64,000 nt of DNA from Afifella aestuarii (lineage in GTDB: Bacteria; Pseudomonadota; Alphaproteobacteria; Rhizobiales; Afifellaceae), in NCBI RefSeq assembly GCF_004023665.1, contig NZ_SAUF01000005.1, positions 186,001 through 250,000 on the forward strand. The letters are read 5' to 3'. A program made the position numbers and the translations under genes. Below the pieces are notes generated by a model that was not told the origin of the DNA, did no database searches, and worked only from the letters and a program-made list of their open reading frames with translations. Of the stretch, positions 26,592 to 35,306 are shown piece by piece; the stretch's first letter is position 1; every line of letters begins with the position of its first letter.

Positions 26592-27068
26592 ATGTCGACA
26601 GCGACGGATACGTATCACCTCTTCGGCAACCTCGTACGTTTCCTGGCGCGAAGTCCTGAGACGGGCGGAGCCTATTGTCTGGTGGAGACTTTGAGCGCAC
26701 CTGGCGCCGGAGCCCCGCCGAACCGTCATCCCGGCGACGATGAGGCCTTTTATGTGGTCGAGGGAACGTTCGAGTTCATGCTGGACGGCAAGACCTTCAC
26801 AGCCGGCCCCGGCGATTTCGTAAAGGTCCCGACGGGGGCGGCCCACGCTTTCAAGAATGTTGGAAAGGAGCCGGCCCGCCTTCTGGTGATCAACACGCCG
26901 GGCCTCGTTCATGAGGGATTCTACACTCAAGCGGGTGACGCCGTGCCGTCACGTACGCGTGAGTTTCCGCCCTTTCAGGCTCCCGATATTCCGGCTCTCA
27001 AGGCCATTGCCGAGCGCAACGGGATGGAGATTCTCCTGCCCGACGGCCCGCAAGGCGAGGCCGCCTAA
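26592..27068 (+). CDS. Cupin-domain protein
   Basis: This 158-residue protein carries one cupin beta-barrel. The first metal motif is in NRHPGDDEAFYVVEGTFEF (about 45-63); the second is around GDFVKVPTGAAHAF (about 79-92), giving a plausible His/Glu/His metal site. Members of this group include quercetin dioxygenase-like and sugar-epimerase-like proteins; the substrate is not predictable. It is divergent from the TetR gene and probably under its control. Its stop codon overlaps by 3 bp the stop of the convergent Anbu gene. Confidence 0.85.
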   Translation: MSTATDTYHLFGNLVRFLARSPETGGAYCLVETLSAPGAGAPPNRHPGDDEAFYVVEGTFEFMLDGKTFTAGPGDFVKVPTGAAHAFKNVGKEPARLLVINTPGLVHEGFYTQAGDAVPSRTREFPPFQAPDIPALKAIAERNGMEILLPDGPQGEAA

Positions 27069-27865
27069 GCTTCTTCCTTGGCGGCCGGCTTCGATGGCAC
27101 GAGGCTGATCGGGGGCGGGCCGCCGGCATCGAGCGCCTCGTACTCGTCGATGCGGGCAAATGCGTCGCGCAGCGCCTCAGACCAGGCATGCGAGAGTTTG
27201 CGGAAATACGGATCTTCCGCCTCGATGCGCCGCTGCTCGCCGATCGTCAGCGTGTCCTTGCGGTAGATGAGGAGGTCGATCGGCAGCCCGACGGACAGGT
27301 TCGAGCGCAAGGTGGAATCGAAGGAGATGAGCACGAGCTTCGCCGCTTCGCCCATGCGCATCGGTGCCACCGTGACGCGGTCGAGGATCGGCTTGCCATA
27401 TTTGTGCTCGCCGATCTGGAAGTACGGCGTGTCCTTGGTTGCCTCGATGAAGTTGCCTTCCTGGTAGATCAGAAAGAGGCGGTGAATGTCTCCCTCGATC
27501 TGGCCCCCGAAGATGAAGGACGCGGAGAAGAGGCCCGGATTCTCCTTGGCGGCTTCGTCCTGGTCGGCGAGAGCCTCGCGCACCGTCTGCCCCACGAGGC
27601 GCGCCGCCTGAAACATCGTCTCCACCGTCATGAGCGAGGGCTCGCTGCCATCGGCAGCGAGATGCAGCCTTTCATTGAGGAGCGAGACGACGGATTGCGT
27701 GACCGAGAGATTGCCGGCGGACAAAAGCACGAGCAACCGCTCGCCTTTCCGCTCCCAGATATGCATCTTCTTGAAGATGGAAACGTTGTCGACGCCCGCA
27801 TTGGTGCGCGTGTCGGAGGCGAAGACGATCCCTCGGTCGAGGCGCAGGCCCACGCAATACGTCAT
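27065..27865 (-). CDS. Anbu proteasome-like peptidase
   Basis: This 266-residue protein is of the ancestral beta-subunit (Anbu) type, related to HslV and proteasome beta subunits. After removal of Met1 the N-terminal Thr2 would be the nucleophile (MTYCVGLRLDRGIVFASD). The conserved Asp lies in ASDTRTNAG and the Lys in IFKKMHIW. Anbu assembles into open helical rings and its substrates are poorly known. It is the last gene of a four-gene operon with a transglutaminase, an alpha-E protein and a circularly permuted ATP-grasp protein. This arrangement recurs in many proteobacteria and implies a joint peptide-modifying pathway. Confidence 0.93.
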   Translation of the reverse strand: MTYCVGLRLDRGIVFASDTRTNAGVDNVSIFKKMHIWERKGERLLVLLSAGNLSVTQSVVSLLNERLHLAADGSEPSLMTVETMFQAARLVGQTVREALADQDEAAKENPGLFSASFIFGGQIEGDIHRLFLIYQEGNFIEATKDTPYFQIGEHKYGKPILDRVTVAPMRMGEAAKLVLISFDSTLRSNLSVGLPIDLLIYRKDTLTIGEQRRIEAEDPYFRKLSHAWSEALRDAFARIDEYEALDAGGPPPISLVPSKPAAKEEA

Positions 27866-27894
27866 TTCCGCTTCTCCGGGGCAGCCCGCGCTCG

Positions 27895-28698
27895 CTATTG
27901 CTGCTGCTGTTCGACGACGACGTCTACGGACAGAATTTCTTCGCCCGCCTGTCGATGTAAGCCGACTATAGGCGCGGCGGCACGTGCGTCGAGGCCGCAG
28001 GCGAGGCGAACATAATTTTCCGTTGGGCAGATGCCGTTGGCAACGTCGAAGCCGACCCAGCCGAGTTCCGGCATGAAAGCCTCCGCCCAGGCATGGTGTG
28101 CGACCGCGGGAGCCTCGTCGTCGAGCCTGAGATAGCCGGTCACATAGCGAGCCGGCACCTCCAGAGAGCGCGCGGCAGCGCAGAAGATGTGGGTATAATC
28201 CTGGCAGACGCCGAAGCCGGCCGCGAAAGCATCCGCTGCGCTGGTCCCCGAATGGCTCGCATCGGTATCGAAACTCATATGATCGCCGATTACCGACATC
28301 AGACTGTGCAACAGGGAGAGTCGGTCCTCTCCTCTCGCATTGCGCGCAATCTTGCGGATGCCTGGGGAGGTTTCCGTACTGGCTGTGCTGCGCAGGAAGG
28401 ACGCTGGGTTGGCGGCTTCGGGCGGTCGCCCCGTCACCCCGCCGGTGTCCTTCGTGACCACCACGCCTTCGGCAATGATGGACAATGTTTCAAGCGGCTG
28501 GTCCTGGGTGACGAGATGCGTGACGTTGCCGAAGCCATCCGTATAGCTGGCGGCTTCGTCGATGCCGGGCGCTTCGATGCGCCATTCTTCGACCGTCTGC
28601 GAGGCATTCGCGCGGGCCGTGAGGCGCAGCCGTTGGATGGCGTAGCGACCGGCGGCTGCATACTGGTAGTTGGTGACGTGCCGGATCTTGAGCCGCAT
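27895..28698 (-). CDS. Transglutaminase-family protease-like protein of the Anbu operon
   Basis: This 267-residue cytoplasmic protein has the bacterial transglutaminase N-terminal domain (MRLKIRHVTNYQYAAAGRYA) followed by the catalytic core. The Cys-His-Asp triad is seen as GVCQDYTH (about residue 163), AHHAWAEAF and GFDVANG. Bacterial members act as proteases, amidases or ligases more often than as protein cross-linkers. It sits between the alpha-E gene (2-bp gap) and Anbu (29-bp gap), so it is co-expressed with both. Its substrate is unknown; a role with the ATP-grasp and alpha-E proteins in peptide synthesis or trimming is likely. Confidence 0.93.
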   Translation of the reverse strand: MRLKIRHVTNYQYAAAGRYAIQRLRLTARANASQTVEEWRIEAPGIDEAASYTDGFGNVTHLVTQDQPLETLSIIAEGVVVTKDTGGVTGRPPEAANPASFLRSTASTETSPGIRKIARNARGEDRLSLLHSLMSVIGDHMSFDTDASHSGTSAADAFAAGFGVCQDYTHIFCAAARSLEVPARYVTGYLRLDDEAPAVAHHAWAEAFMPELGWVGFDVANGICPTENYVRLACGLDARAAAPIVGLHRQAGEEILSVDVVVEQQQQ

Positions 28699-28700
28699 GA

Positions 28701-29654
28701 TCAGGCCGCCTGCGCGAAGCAGTAATCGACCGCGAGGTTTCCGGTGACGCGGTTGTTGCGGTCGATGAAGTCGGTGAGAAATTCGTGTAGGCCCGCCTGA
28801 AAAATATCGTCCATCTGGCTGCTTTTCAGAAGCTGATGGGTGCTGCGAATGAGCTCCGCGGCGCTGAGTTCTGGGTGTCGGCGTTCAATCAGTCCGTCGA
28901 TCGTGACGTTGAGCCAGTCGTAGCAGAAACGCAGGGAGCGCGGCATTTCCGGCCGCAGGATCAGAAACTCTGCGACCCGCCAGGGGCGGTAATCTTCATG
29001 AAAGATGTGCCGGTAGGAGCGCTGCGCGGAAACGGCTCTGAGGATCGTTTCCCATTGATAGGTGTCGATCGCCCCGCCAACCGCCTGGTGATCCGGTAGT
29101 AGGAGGTAGTATTTCACGTCGACGATCCGCGCCGTGTTGTCGGCTCGCTCCGTGAAGGCGCCGAGCTGGCTGAAATAGTAGCCCTCGTCGCGCAGGACCG
29201 TGCCGAGGAGAGCGCCGCGGAACTGCGCCGTGCGGTGGCGCACCCAATCCAGAAAATCCGGTAGCCGGGCATTGGTCATGGATTGGGGAGACACCGCCTG
29301 CAGGGCGATCCAGGTGTCGTTCAACGATTCCCACATGTCGCGGGTGAGCTTGGTGCGCACGATGCGGGCGTTGTTGCGCGCGGATGTGAGGCACGATTTG
29401 ACCGAAGACGCATTGCGCTCGTCGAACAGCAGGAAGTTGATCGCGGTCTCGCCTGTGATTTCGTCGTGAATGGAGAGATAGCTTTCGAGAACGCCCGCGC
29501 TTTTCAGCGTCGAGAGCCATTCTTCCTTGTGACCGCCGCCGACTTTTGGCGTGAGAGAGATGCGAAACCCTGCCTCGCAGAGGCGCGAGATATTCTCAGC
29601 CCGCTCGATATAGCGAGACATCCAGAAGAGGCTCGAAGCGACGCGGCTCAGCAT
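28701..29654 (-). CDS. Alpha-E domain protein
   Basis: This 317-residue all-helical protein opens with MLSRVASSLFWMSRYIERAE, the diagnostic start of the alpha-E family. Further family parts are LLFDERNASSVKSCLTSARN and EGYYFSQLGAFTERADNTAR. Its function is not known biochemically. It is nearly always encoded with a circularly permuted ATP-grasp protein and a transglutaminase. I start it at 29652-29654 rather than nine codons earlier because of this conserved N-terminus and AGGA upstream. The gap to the transglutaminase gene is 2 bp. Confidence 0.93.
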   Translation of the reverse strand: MLSRVASSLFWMSRYIERAENISRLCEAGFRISLTPKVGGGHKEEWLSTLKSAGVLESYLSIHDEITGETAINFLLFDERNASSVKSCLTSARNNARIVRTKLTRDMWESLNDTWIALQAVSPQSMTNARLPDFLDWVRHRTAQFRGALLGTVLRDEGYYFSQLGAFTERADNTARIVDVKYYLLLPDHQAVGGAIDTYQWETILRAVSAQRSYRHIFHEDYRPWRVAEFLILRPEMPRSLRFCYDWLNVTIDGLIERRHPELSAAELIRSTHQLLKSSQMDDIFQAGLHEFLTDFIDRNNRVTGNLAVDYCFAQAA

Positions 29655-29708
29655 GACGACAGATTCCTGGGGCGCTGGCATCCGGTGCTATGCAGGCGGG
29701 GGGTCCTC

Positions 29709-31157
29709 TCATTCATCGGTCAGCACCCAAGTGTCCTTGGTGCCGCCGCCCTGGGAGGAATTGACGACGAGCGAACCCTTCTTGAGCGCCACGCGCGTAA
29801 GCCCCCCCGCGACGATGCGCACACGGTCGCTGACGAGACTGAAAGGCCTCAGGTCGACGTGACGGGGCGCGACGCCTGATTTTGTGAAGGCCGGGCAGGC
29901 GGACAGAGCGAGCGTCGGCTGGGCGATGTAGTTCGAGGGCCGTGCCTTCAAAATCCGGCGGAACTTCTCGATCTGCTTCTTCGAAGACGTCGGTCCAACG
30001 AGCATGCCGTAGCCGCCTGACCCATGAACCTCTTTCACGACGAGTTCCGGGAGATGGTCGAGGACGTAGGACAGGGCTTCCGGCTCGGCGCAGCGCCAGG
30101 TCGGGACGTTCTGCAGAATGGGCTTCTGACCCGTATAGAACTCGACGATCTCTGGCACCCAGGAATAGATTGCTTTGTCGTCGGCGATGCCGGTGCCTGG
30201 CGCATTGACGATGGTGACGACGCCGGCCCGGTAGAGATCCATGAGCCCCGGCACGCCCAGAATGGAATCCGGCCGGAAGGTGAGGGGGTCAAGGAATTCG
30301 TCGTCGATCCGCCGGTAGACGACATGCACCTGCATCGGCCCCCGCGTCGTGCGCATGTAGAGCGCCCCGCCGGAGACGAAGAGATCCTGTCCCTCGACGA
30401 GTTCGACGCCCATCTGGTCGGCGAGGAAGGAATGCTCGAAATAGGCCGAGTTGTGAATGCCGGGCGTCAGCACCACGATCGTCGTCTCTTCGGGCGCGAC
30501 CGGCGACACGGCTTCGAGCGTCTGGCGCAGAAGCTCAGGATAATGCTGCACGGGCGCGACGCAATGGCGGGCAAAAAGCTCCGGGAAGAGGTGCAGCATC
30601 GCCTCCCGGTTCTCCAACATGTAGGAGACGCCGGAAGGTGTGCGCAGATTGTCTTCTAGAACGAAGAAATCCTGCGGCCCCGTGCGCACGATATCGGTGC
30701 CGACGATGTGGCTGAAGACGCCGAGCGGCGGTCGATGCCCGATCATTTCCGGCAGAAACGCGTCGTTGCGCAGAATGATATCGGCCGGAATGCGACCGGC
30801 GCGGATAATCTCCTGACGGTTGTAGATGTCGAGGAGGAAGGCGTTGAGCGCTCGCACCCGTTGCTCGATGCCGCGTTCGAGAAGGCGCCATTCGGCCGCC
30901 GATATGATGCGGGGAATGAGGTCGAACGGGATCAGGCGTTCCAGCGTGTCGGTGGAACCATAGACAGCGAAGGTGATGCCTAGACGTCGGAAGATCGATT
31001 CCGCCTCGGTCCGCTTGCGCCTCAACTCGCGAGATGGCTGTTGTTCAAGCCATTCGGAGAGAGTCACGTAATGGCTCCGCGGCGCCCCTTCGGGCCCGAT
31101 CATTTCGTTGAAGATGATCTCACGCGCTATGCCGCGCTGGCCGACTGTCTGTTCCAT
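29709..31157 (-). CDS. Circularly permuted ATP-grasp protein
   Basis: This 482-residue protein is of the circularly permuted type 2 ATP-grasp family. Matching segments are FSHIVGTDIVRTGPQDFFVL, LEDNLRTPSGVSYMLENREA, LTPGIHNSAYFEHSFLADQM and VKEVHGSGGYGMLVGP. ATP-grasp enzymes make amide bonds by carboxylate phosphorylation. With alpha-E and transglutaminase partners it is thought to make a peptide or peptide tag. It is the first gene of the Anbu operon, and the 241 bp upstream, shared with the divergent L,D-transpeptidase, should hold the promoter. Confidence 0.94.
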   Translation of the reverse strand: MEQTVGQRGIAREIIFNEMIGPEGAPRSHYVTLSEWLEQQPSRELRRKRTEAESIFRRLGITFAVYGSTDTLERLIPFDLIPRIISAAEWRLLERGIEQRVRALNAFLLDIYNRQEIIRAGRIPADIILRNDAFLPEMIGHRPPLGVFSHIVGTDIVRTGPQDFFVLEDNLRTPSGVSYMLENREAMLHLFPELFARHCVAPVQHYPELLRQTLEAVSPVAPEETTIVVLTPGIHNSAYFEHSFLADQMGVELVEGQDLFVSGGALYMRTTRGPMQVHVVYRRIDDEFLDPLTFRPDSILGVPGLMDLYRAGVVTIVNAPGTGIADDKAIYSWVPEIVEFYTGQKPILQNVPTWRCAEPEALSYVLDHLPELVVKEVHGSGGYGMLVGPTSSKKQIEKFRRILKARPSNYIAQPTLALSACPAFTKSGVAPRHVDLRPFSLVSDRVRIVAGGLTRVALKKGSLVVNSSQGGGTKDTWVLTDE

Positions 31158-31398
31158 GTTGTGGAACGACGCTAGCCAATGCGTCGCGACTCGTCACGCA
31201 TAAAAAGCGCGCACACTTTGCCGAAAAGTGAGTTGTGCGACCTCAGCGTGTCTCGCTCTGGCCCGCCAGGTCCTTCTTTGTACTCGCTTAACGGTAGCGG
31301 GATTTGCCTGCTCTCAGCGCTTTGTAGGGGTTAGAAATTGTGTCTAGACTGAGGCAAAGTGCGGCAAAGTTGTGGTGGCCGCCGTCTTGGAGGGCGTG

Positions 31399-31824
31399 AT
31401 GCGCTTTGCCGCTCTGATGATCGTGTGTCTTCTGGCCCTTCCCGTTACGGCGGGGGCAGCGGCAGCGGGAGTAACCGCTCGCATCGATCTCTCTGCACAA
31501 AAGATGCGCGTCTATAGCAACGGTCGGCTCGCCTATACCTGGGCCGTTTCGACCGCACGGAAGGGCTATCGCACACCCACGGGGACATACCGGCCGCAGC
31601 GGATGCACAGGATGTGGTATTCGCGAAAATACGATATGTCGCCGATGCCGTATTCGATCTTCTTTCGCGGCGGCTACGCGATCCACGGAACCAATTCCGT
31701 GCGCAGCCTCGGGCGCCCCGCCTCGCATGGCTGCGTGCGCCTGCATCCGGCGAATGCCCGCAAGCTCTACAATCTCGTCAAGCACAGCGGCGCAAAGAAC
31801 ACCCGCATCATCATCGATTGGTGA
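31399..31824 (+). CDS. L,D-transpeptidase (YkuD domain)
   Basis: This 141-residue secreted protein has a signal peptide (about 1-20) and a YkuD domain. The catalytic core is H96 in AIHGTNS and C112 in SHGCVRLHPAN. Such enzymes form 3-3 cross-links in peptidoglycan or attach outer-membrane proteins to it, and are numerous in Hyphomicrobiales. I chose the ATG at 31399, with GGAGGGC just upstream, over a GTG at 31372, because it places the signal peptide at the very N-terminus. It lacks extra binding domains. Its promoter region is shared with the divergent Anbu operon. Confidence 0.92.
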   Translation: MRFAALMIVCLLALPVTAGAAAAGVTARIDLSAQKMRVYSNGRLAYTWAVSTARKGYRTPTGTYRPQRMHRMWYSRKYDMSPMPYSIFFRGGYAIHGTNSVRSLGRPASHGCVRLHPANARKLYNLVKHSGAKNTRIIIDW

Positions 31825-31905
31825 GGCTCTTCCTCGCAACGCGCCTACCGGGCTTTGCTGAAAAGCGGTAAGCCGTTTGCAAGAAAAAGGGGAGGGGCAG
31901 GAGAG

Positions 31906-32664
31906 ATGTCGTCCTTGTTCGTGCGCCGGGTGGGAAAGAACGATGGGATTCCCGTCGTTCTCTTGCATGGTTTTGGTGGCTCGCACCGGACGTGGGACGA
32001 TGTCTGCGCCGAATTGGGACGTGAGAGAGCGATCCTTCTTTACGATCTTCCCGGCCATGCGGCTTCGCTTGGCTATCCTGAACTCGGCCATGCCGTGACT
32101 GCGGCCCGTGCCGTGCGGGCGGACCTGGCCGAACGCGCGCCGGACGGCTTCCATCTCGTCGGCCATTCGATGGGGGGCGCGGCGGCTGCGCTCATCGCGC
32201 TGAAGGAGCCGGAGAAGGCACGTTCCTTGACGCTTCTCGCCCCGGGTGGATTTGGTCCGGCGGTGAACCACCGCGCTTTGACACATTACGCGGCGGCCCG
32301 CGGCTCTGAGGAGATGCGCCGGGTGCTCGAGGAATTTGTCGGCTTTTGTGCCGAGCTGTCTGAAGACCTGATCCTCCGGCTTGCCGCCGAGCGTGAGGCT
32401 CCGGGCGCGGGCGAGGCGCTTGTGGCGATTTCCGAGACGTTGCACAGCGGTGGAGCCCAGAAGATGCTGCCTCTTGAGGCGATCGCGGCTCTCCCTTGCC
32501 CTTTGAAGCTCTTGTGGGGAGAACAAGATCGCATCCTGCCTGCGGCACAGGCGCGCGGGCTGCCGGGGGTGATCGGCGTGCATGTCTTCGCGGACGCCGG
32601 CCACATGCTGCCGTGGGAAATTCCGTCAGCGGCGGCGAGACTTATCTCAGAGAACAGCCGCTAG
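31906..32664 (+). CDS. Alpha/beta-hydrolase
   Basis: This 252-residue protein has the alpha/beta-hydrolase fold: VVLLHGFGGSHRTW (oxyanion region), nucleophile S88 in VGHSMGGAAA, the acid in LLWGEQDRILP and the final His in DAGHMLPWE. It resembles the C-terminal acyltransferase-like domain sometimes fused to dihydrolipoamide acyltransferases, and esterase or dehalogenase-like enzymes. The substrate is unknown. The ATG at 31906 follows a purine-rich GGGGAGGGGCAGGAGAG; a reading from 31855 would add 17 residues without family features. It follows the L,D-transpeptidase gene by 81 bp. Confidence 0.88.
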   Translation: MSSLFVRRVGKNDGIPVVLLHGFGGSHRTWDDVCAELGRERAILLYDLPGHAASLGYPELGHAVTAARAVRADLAERAPDGFHLVGHSMGGAAAALIALKEPEKARSLTLLAPGGFGPAVNHRALTHYAAARGSEEMRRVLEEFVGFCAELSEDLILRLAAEREAPGAGEALVAISETLHSGGAQKMLPLEAIAALPCPLKLLWGEQDRILPAAQARGLPGVIGVHVFADAGHMLPWEIPSAAARLISENSR

Positions 32665-32846
32665 CGCGGGGCGGACGAGCTGCTTAGTTGGCCAAGCGTT
32701 CGAGCCTATGAGGCTGAGCCCCCGCGTCGCAATTGTGCCTTTTGGCGGCTAAAAAGTGGCAAAAACCCCGGAACGTGGCGGGACAGAGCGCGTTTGAGCT
32801 CTAGTTTAAACGCTATCGCTAACCTCCGGGTGCTGCCCTTCCCACC

Positions 32847-34103
32847 ATGAATAAGTTCTTTCCTGACCGACTGTCCTTATGGATTGGTCCGCTTGGCACG
32901 GCCGTCGTCGCGGTCGCCGTTGTTGCCGTCGTCGTGCTCGTTTCGGGCATTATCAATCTTGCCGCATCGATCCCTCATCCGGAGGGATGGGCGAATCTTC
33001 TGCATTTCGGCATGAAGCGGGCGGTGGCCTTTCATGCGGGTGATCTGAAGGAGCCCGACGATTTCGATGCCGACTGGCGGGTCGCGCAAGGCGCCGCACA
33101 TTACGGCCATGTCTGCGTGTCGTGCCACGGCGCTCCCGAACTCGGTCAGAACGCGGTCGTGCTGAAGATGCGTCCGCGTCCGCAGTACCTGGTCGAGTCT
33201 GTCGATCAGCTGAGCAACAAGGAACTCGCCTGGATCGTTCTGCATGGTGTCAAGTACACGGCGATGCCCGCCTGGACCGACGCCGATCGCGAGGATGAAG
33301 CGTGGTCGATGGCGGCCTTCCTCCGTAAGTTGCCGGAAATGGACTACGCCACCTACAGCGATCTCGCTTACGGGCAGGGGCGGTCGATCACCAAGAAGCT
33401 CGACGTCAAGTTCGGCGATCATTTCCCGGATACACGCTCGCCGGCTGCGAAGCGGGCCGAGTATCGCTCCAGCACGCCGGCCAGCGGATTCTTAGAATTC
33501 GCCATGCAGGACACGCTGCTTCCGATGTGCGGTCGCTGTCATGGTGAGGATGGGACAGGACGTGGCATCGGCGCATTTCCGAACCTTGCCATGCAGAACG
33601 AGCAATATCTGAAGAAGTCCCTGGAAGCCTATGCCAGCGGTGAGCGCCACAGCGGCTTCATGCGCCCGGTCGCCACCCAACTGTCGCAGCCGCAGATCGA
33701 GGCTCTCGCAAAGTACTATGCCTCGCAGCCAGATGTTCGCGCTCCCGGGGCGGACAAGCTCGATCCGGCGCTCGTCGAAAAGGGACGCCAGATCGCCCAG
33801 GACGGCGTGCCGTCCCGAAATGTCTCCGCCTGCCTCTCCTGCCATGAACAGACGCAGTTCACGTCTCGCGTCTTCCCCAATCTGAGCGGCCAATATGCGA
33901 CCTATACGGAGAACCAATTGAAGCTCTTCGCGAAGAACGATCGCGGCAATGTCGGGGATTACAATCCGATGGACGAGCTCTCCCATGCTTTGACGGATGA
34001 GGAGATGAAGGCTGTATCGGCGTATTTTCAGTCGGTCGAGCCGGGTTCTCTCGTCAACGACACCACTCAGCCAGAAGCTGGTGGCACCGGACAGGCTGGC
34101 TGA
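32847..34103 (+). CDS. Membrane-anchored triheme cytochrome c
   Basis: This 418-residue protein has an N-terminal membrane helix (about 12-40) and three class-I-like cytochrome c modules in the periplasm, with heme sites CVSCH, CGRCH and CLSCH. Three-heme subunits of this size often serve as electron acceptors of periplasmic or membrane dehydrogenases, or as donors to oxidases. No dehydrogenase or oxidase subunit is adjacent, so the partner is unknown. It is preceded by a 182-bp spacer and followed by a strong 12-bp hairpin, so it is probably a single-gene transcript. Confidence 0.9.
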   Translation: MNKFFPDRLSLWIGPLGTAVVAVAVVAVVVLVSGIINLAASIPHPEGWANLLHFGMKRAVAFHAGDLKEPDDFDADWRVAQGAAHYGHVCVSCHGAPELGQNAVVLKMRPRPQYLVESVDQLSNKELAWIVLHGVKYTAMPAWTDADREDEAWSMAAFLRKLPEMDYATYSDLAYGQGRSITKKLDVKFGDHFPDTRSPAAKRAEYRSSTPASGFLEFAMQDTLLPMCGRCHGEDGTGRGIGAFPNLAMQNEQYLKKSLEAYASGERHSGFMRPVATQLSQPQIEALAKYYASQPDVRAPGADKLDPALVEKGRQIAQDGVPSRNVSACLSCHEQTQFTSRVFPNLSGQYATYTENQLKLFAKNDRGNVGDYNPMDELSHALTDEEMKAVSAYFQSVEPGSLVNDTTQPEAGGTGQAG

Positions 34104-34117
34104 CGCCGATCAAGCGG

Positions 34118-34145
34118 TGAGGGGACCGGTACGCCGGTCCCCTCA
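34118..34145. terminator. 12-bp perfect hairpin, probable bidirectional terminator
   Basis: TGAGGGGACCGG (34118-34129) pairs perfectly with CCGGTCCCCTCA (34134-34145) around a TACG loop. It lies just after the triheme cytochrome stop. Its right arm ends on the stop codon of the convergent YbaK-type gene (34143-34145). There is no long T-run on either side, so efficiency is uncertain. Confidence 0.7.
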
Positions 34146-34619
34146 ATCCATACGGATCACCCTGGCGCCAGTCGCCTCTTTGAGCTTGTGCGGCGCGACT
34201 TCGAAGACGGCGTTCGGCGTGCCCGCTGCCGCCCAGACGGAATCGAAGGCGAGAAGATCTTCATCGATATAGGTGGCGAGCGGAGAAATCGAGCCGAGCG
34301 GCGCCACGCCTCCGATCGCAAAACCCGTCAGCTCGCGCACGGCGCGCGCATCGACGCGCTTGAGCGCTTCGCCAAGCCGTTCCGCCATTTTCTTCTCATT
34401 GACGCGATTCTCGCCGGAGACGAGGAGAAGCACCGGCTCGCCGCTTTCGGCTTTCTTAAAGATCAAGGATTTCACGATCTGCGCAACGCTCGTGCCGCAC
34501 GCTTTTGCGGCGTCTTCGGCGGTGCGCGTCGTGTCCGGCATCCGCTGGATGGAGATATTGATCCCGGCCGCGCGTGCTGCCGCTTCGACACGATCACTGC
34601 TTCTCGTTGCTGACGCCAT
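34143..34619 (-). CDS. YbaK/ProX-type aminoacyl-tRNA deacylase-like protein
   Basis: This 158-residue single-domain protein is of the YbaK/EbsC/ProX superfamily, which hydrolyses mischarged aminoacyl-tRNAs such as Cys-tRNA(Pro). Family parts are TAEDAAKACGTSVAQIVKSL, LLVSGENRVNEKK and TGFAIGGVAPLG, with the lysine in IVKSLIFK at the expected catalytic place. The natural substrate is not certain from sequence. It is convergent with the triheme cytochrome gene and its stop codon forms part of the shared hairpin. Confidence 0.9.
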   Translation of the reverse strand: MASATRSSDRVEAAARAAGINISIQRMPDTTRTAEDAAKACGTSVAQIVKSLIFKKAESGEPVLLLVSGENRVNEKKMAERLGEALKRVDARAVRELTGFAIGGVAPLGSISPLATYIDEDLLAFDSVWAAAGTPNAVFEVAPHKLKEATGARVIRMD

Positions 34620-34730
34620 TCCATTTGCCTTTCTTTAACCATAGATAGCAGTGGAGACTGCGTGTCGGCGCCTGCCGCCAGGGAGGCTTTCTGGTAGCCT
34701 CCACTCACAGTCCGCGAAAGGGAAACGAGG

Positions 34731-35306
34731 ATGAACACGGTGCCAGCGACCGGGGCGACCGTTCGGAAGCTGCAGGAACGCATTCGTGAGGCGCGGATTC
34801 GCGAATCGGACCGGATGGACGGGATCGTCGATCTGAGAGAGACGGAACGCGCACGCCTGGAGCTTCTCGCGGAAGAAATGGCGGGTGTCGCCGAGGAACT
34901 CCCCGAGCGCGACCGCGATCGCTTCTTGCTCTCGATTCTGCCCGGTGATCCGCCGCGCTACTGGGTCGATGCGACGAGCTTCGTGATGATGGGGCGCGAC
35001 AAGCGCACCTTTCGTTTTCTCCAAGACACGCTGAACGGGCGCATTGTTCTGGCCGAGGCGAATGATGCGGGGAAGATGGCGGACCGTGTCACCACGCATC
35101 TGGCGGAGCGCATCGTCGAGCGCGAACGCGCGCTTGCTGCCGATGATGTGGAGATGGCGCGTCATCGCAGGCTTGCGGATGCGCGGCAGATCCAGAATCA
35201 CGCGAGCTCCCGTCTGTCTGGATTTTGGGTTTTTCTCGCCTTCATCATCGGCATCATTTTCGGCGCGTCAGCGCTTCTCGTATATGCCTGGGTTACGGTC
35301 GCTTGA
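34731..35306 (+). CDS. Hypothetical tail-anchored protein
   Basis: I do not recognise this 191-residue protein. It is highly charged and helical (RKLQERIREARIRESDRMDG, then repeated Glu/Arg-rich segments). A central YWVDATSFVMMGRDKRTFRF region is the only part that looks like a folded domain. The C-terminus is a single strong membrane helix (about 166-189) preceded by no signal sequence, so the bulk should face the cytoplasm as a tail-anchored protein. GAAAGGGAAACGAGG precedes the ATG, a good ribosome site. Its last 14 bp overlap the convergent phosphoesterase gene. Confidence 0.72.
   Translation: MNTVPATGATVRKLQERIREARIRESDRMDGIVDLRETERARLELLAEEMAGVAEELPERDRDRFLLSILPGDPPRYWVDATSFVMMGRDKRTFRFLQDTLNGRIVLAEANDAGKMADRVTTHLAERIVERERALAADDVEMARHRRLADARQIQNHASSRLSGFWVFLAFIIGIIFGASALLVYAWVTVA

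Noticed and set aside
31288-32604. A 438-codon minus-strand open frame
   Set aside because: It is antisense to the L,D-transpeptidase and hydrolase genes, both of which have catalytic motifs and good ribosome sites.
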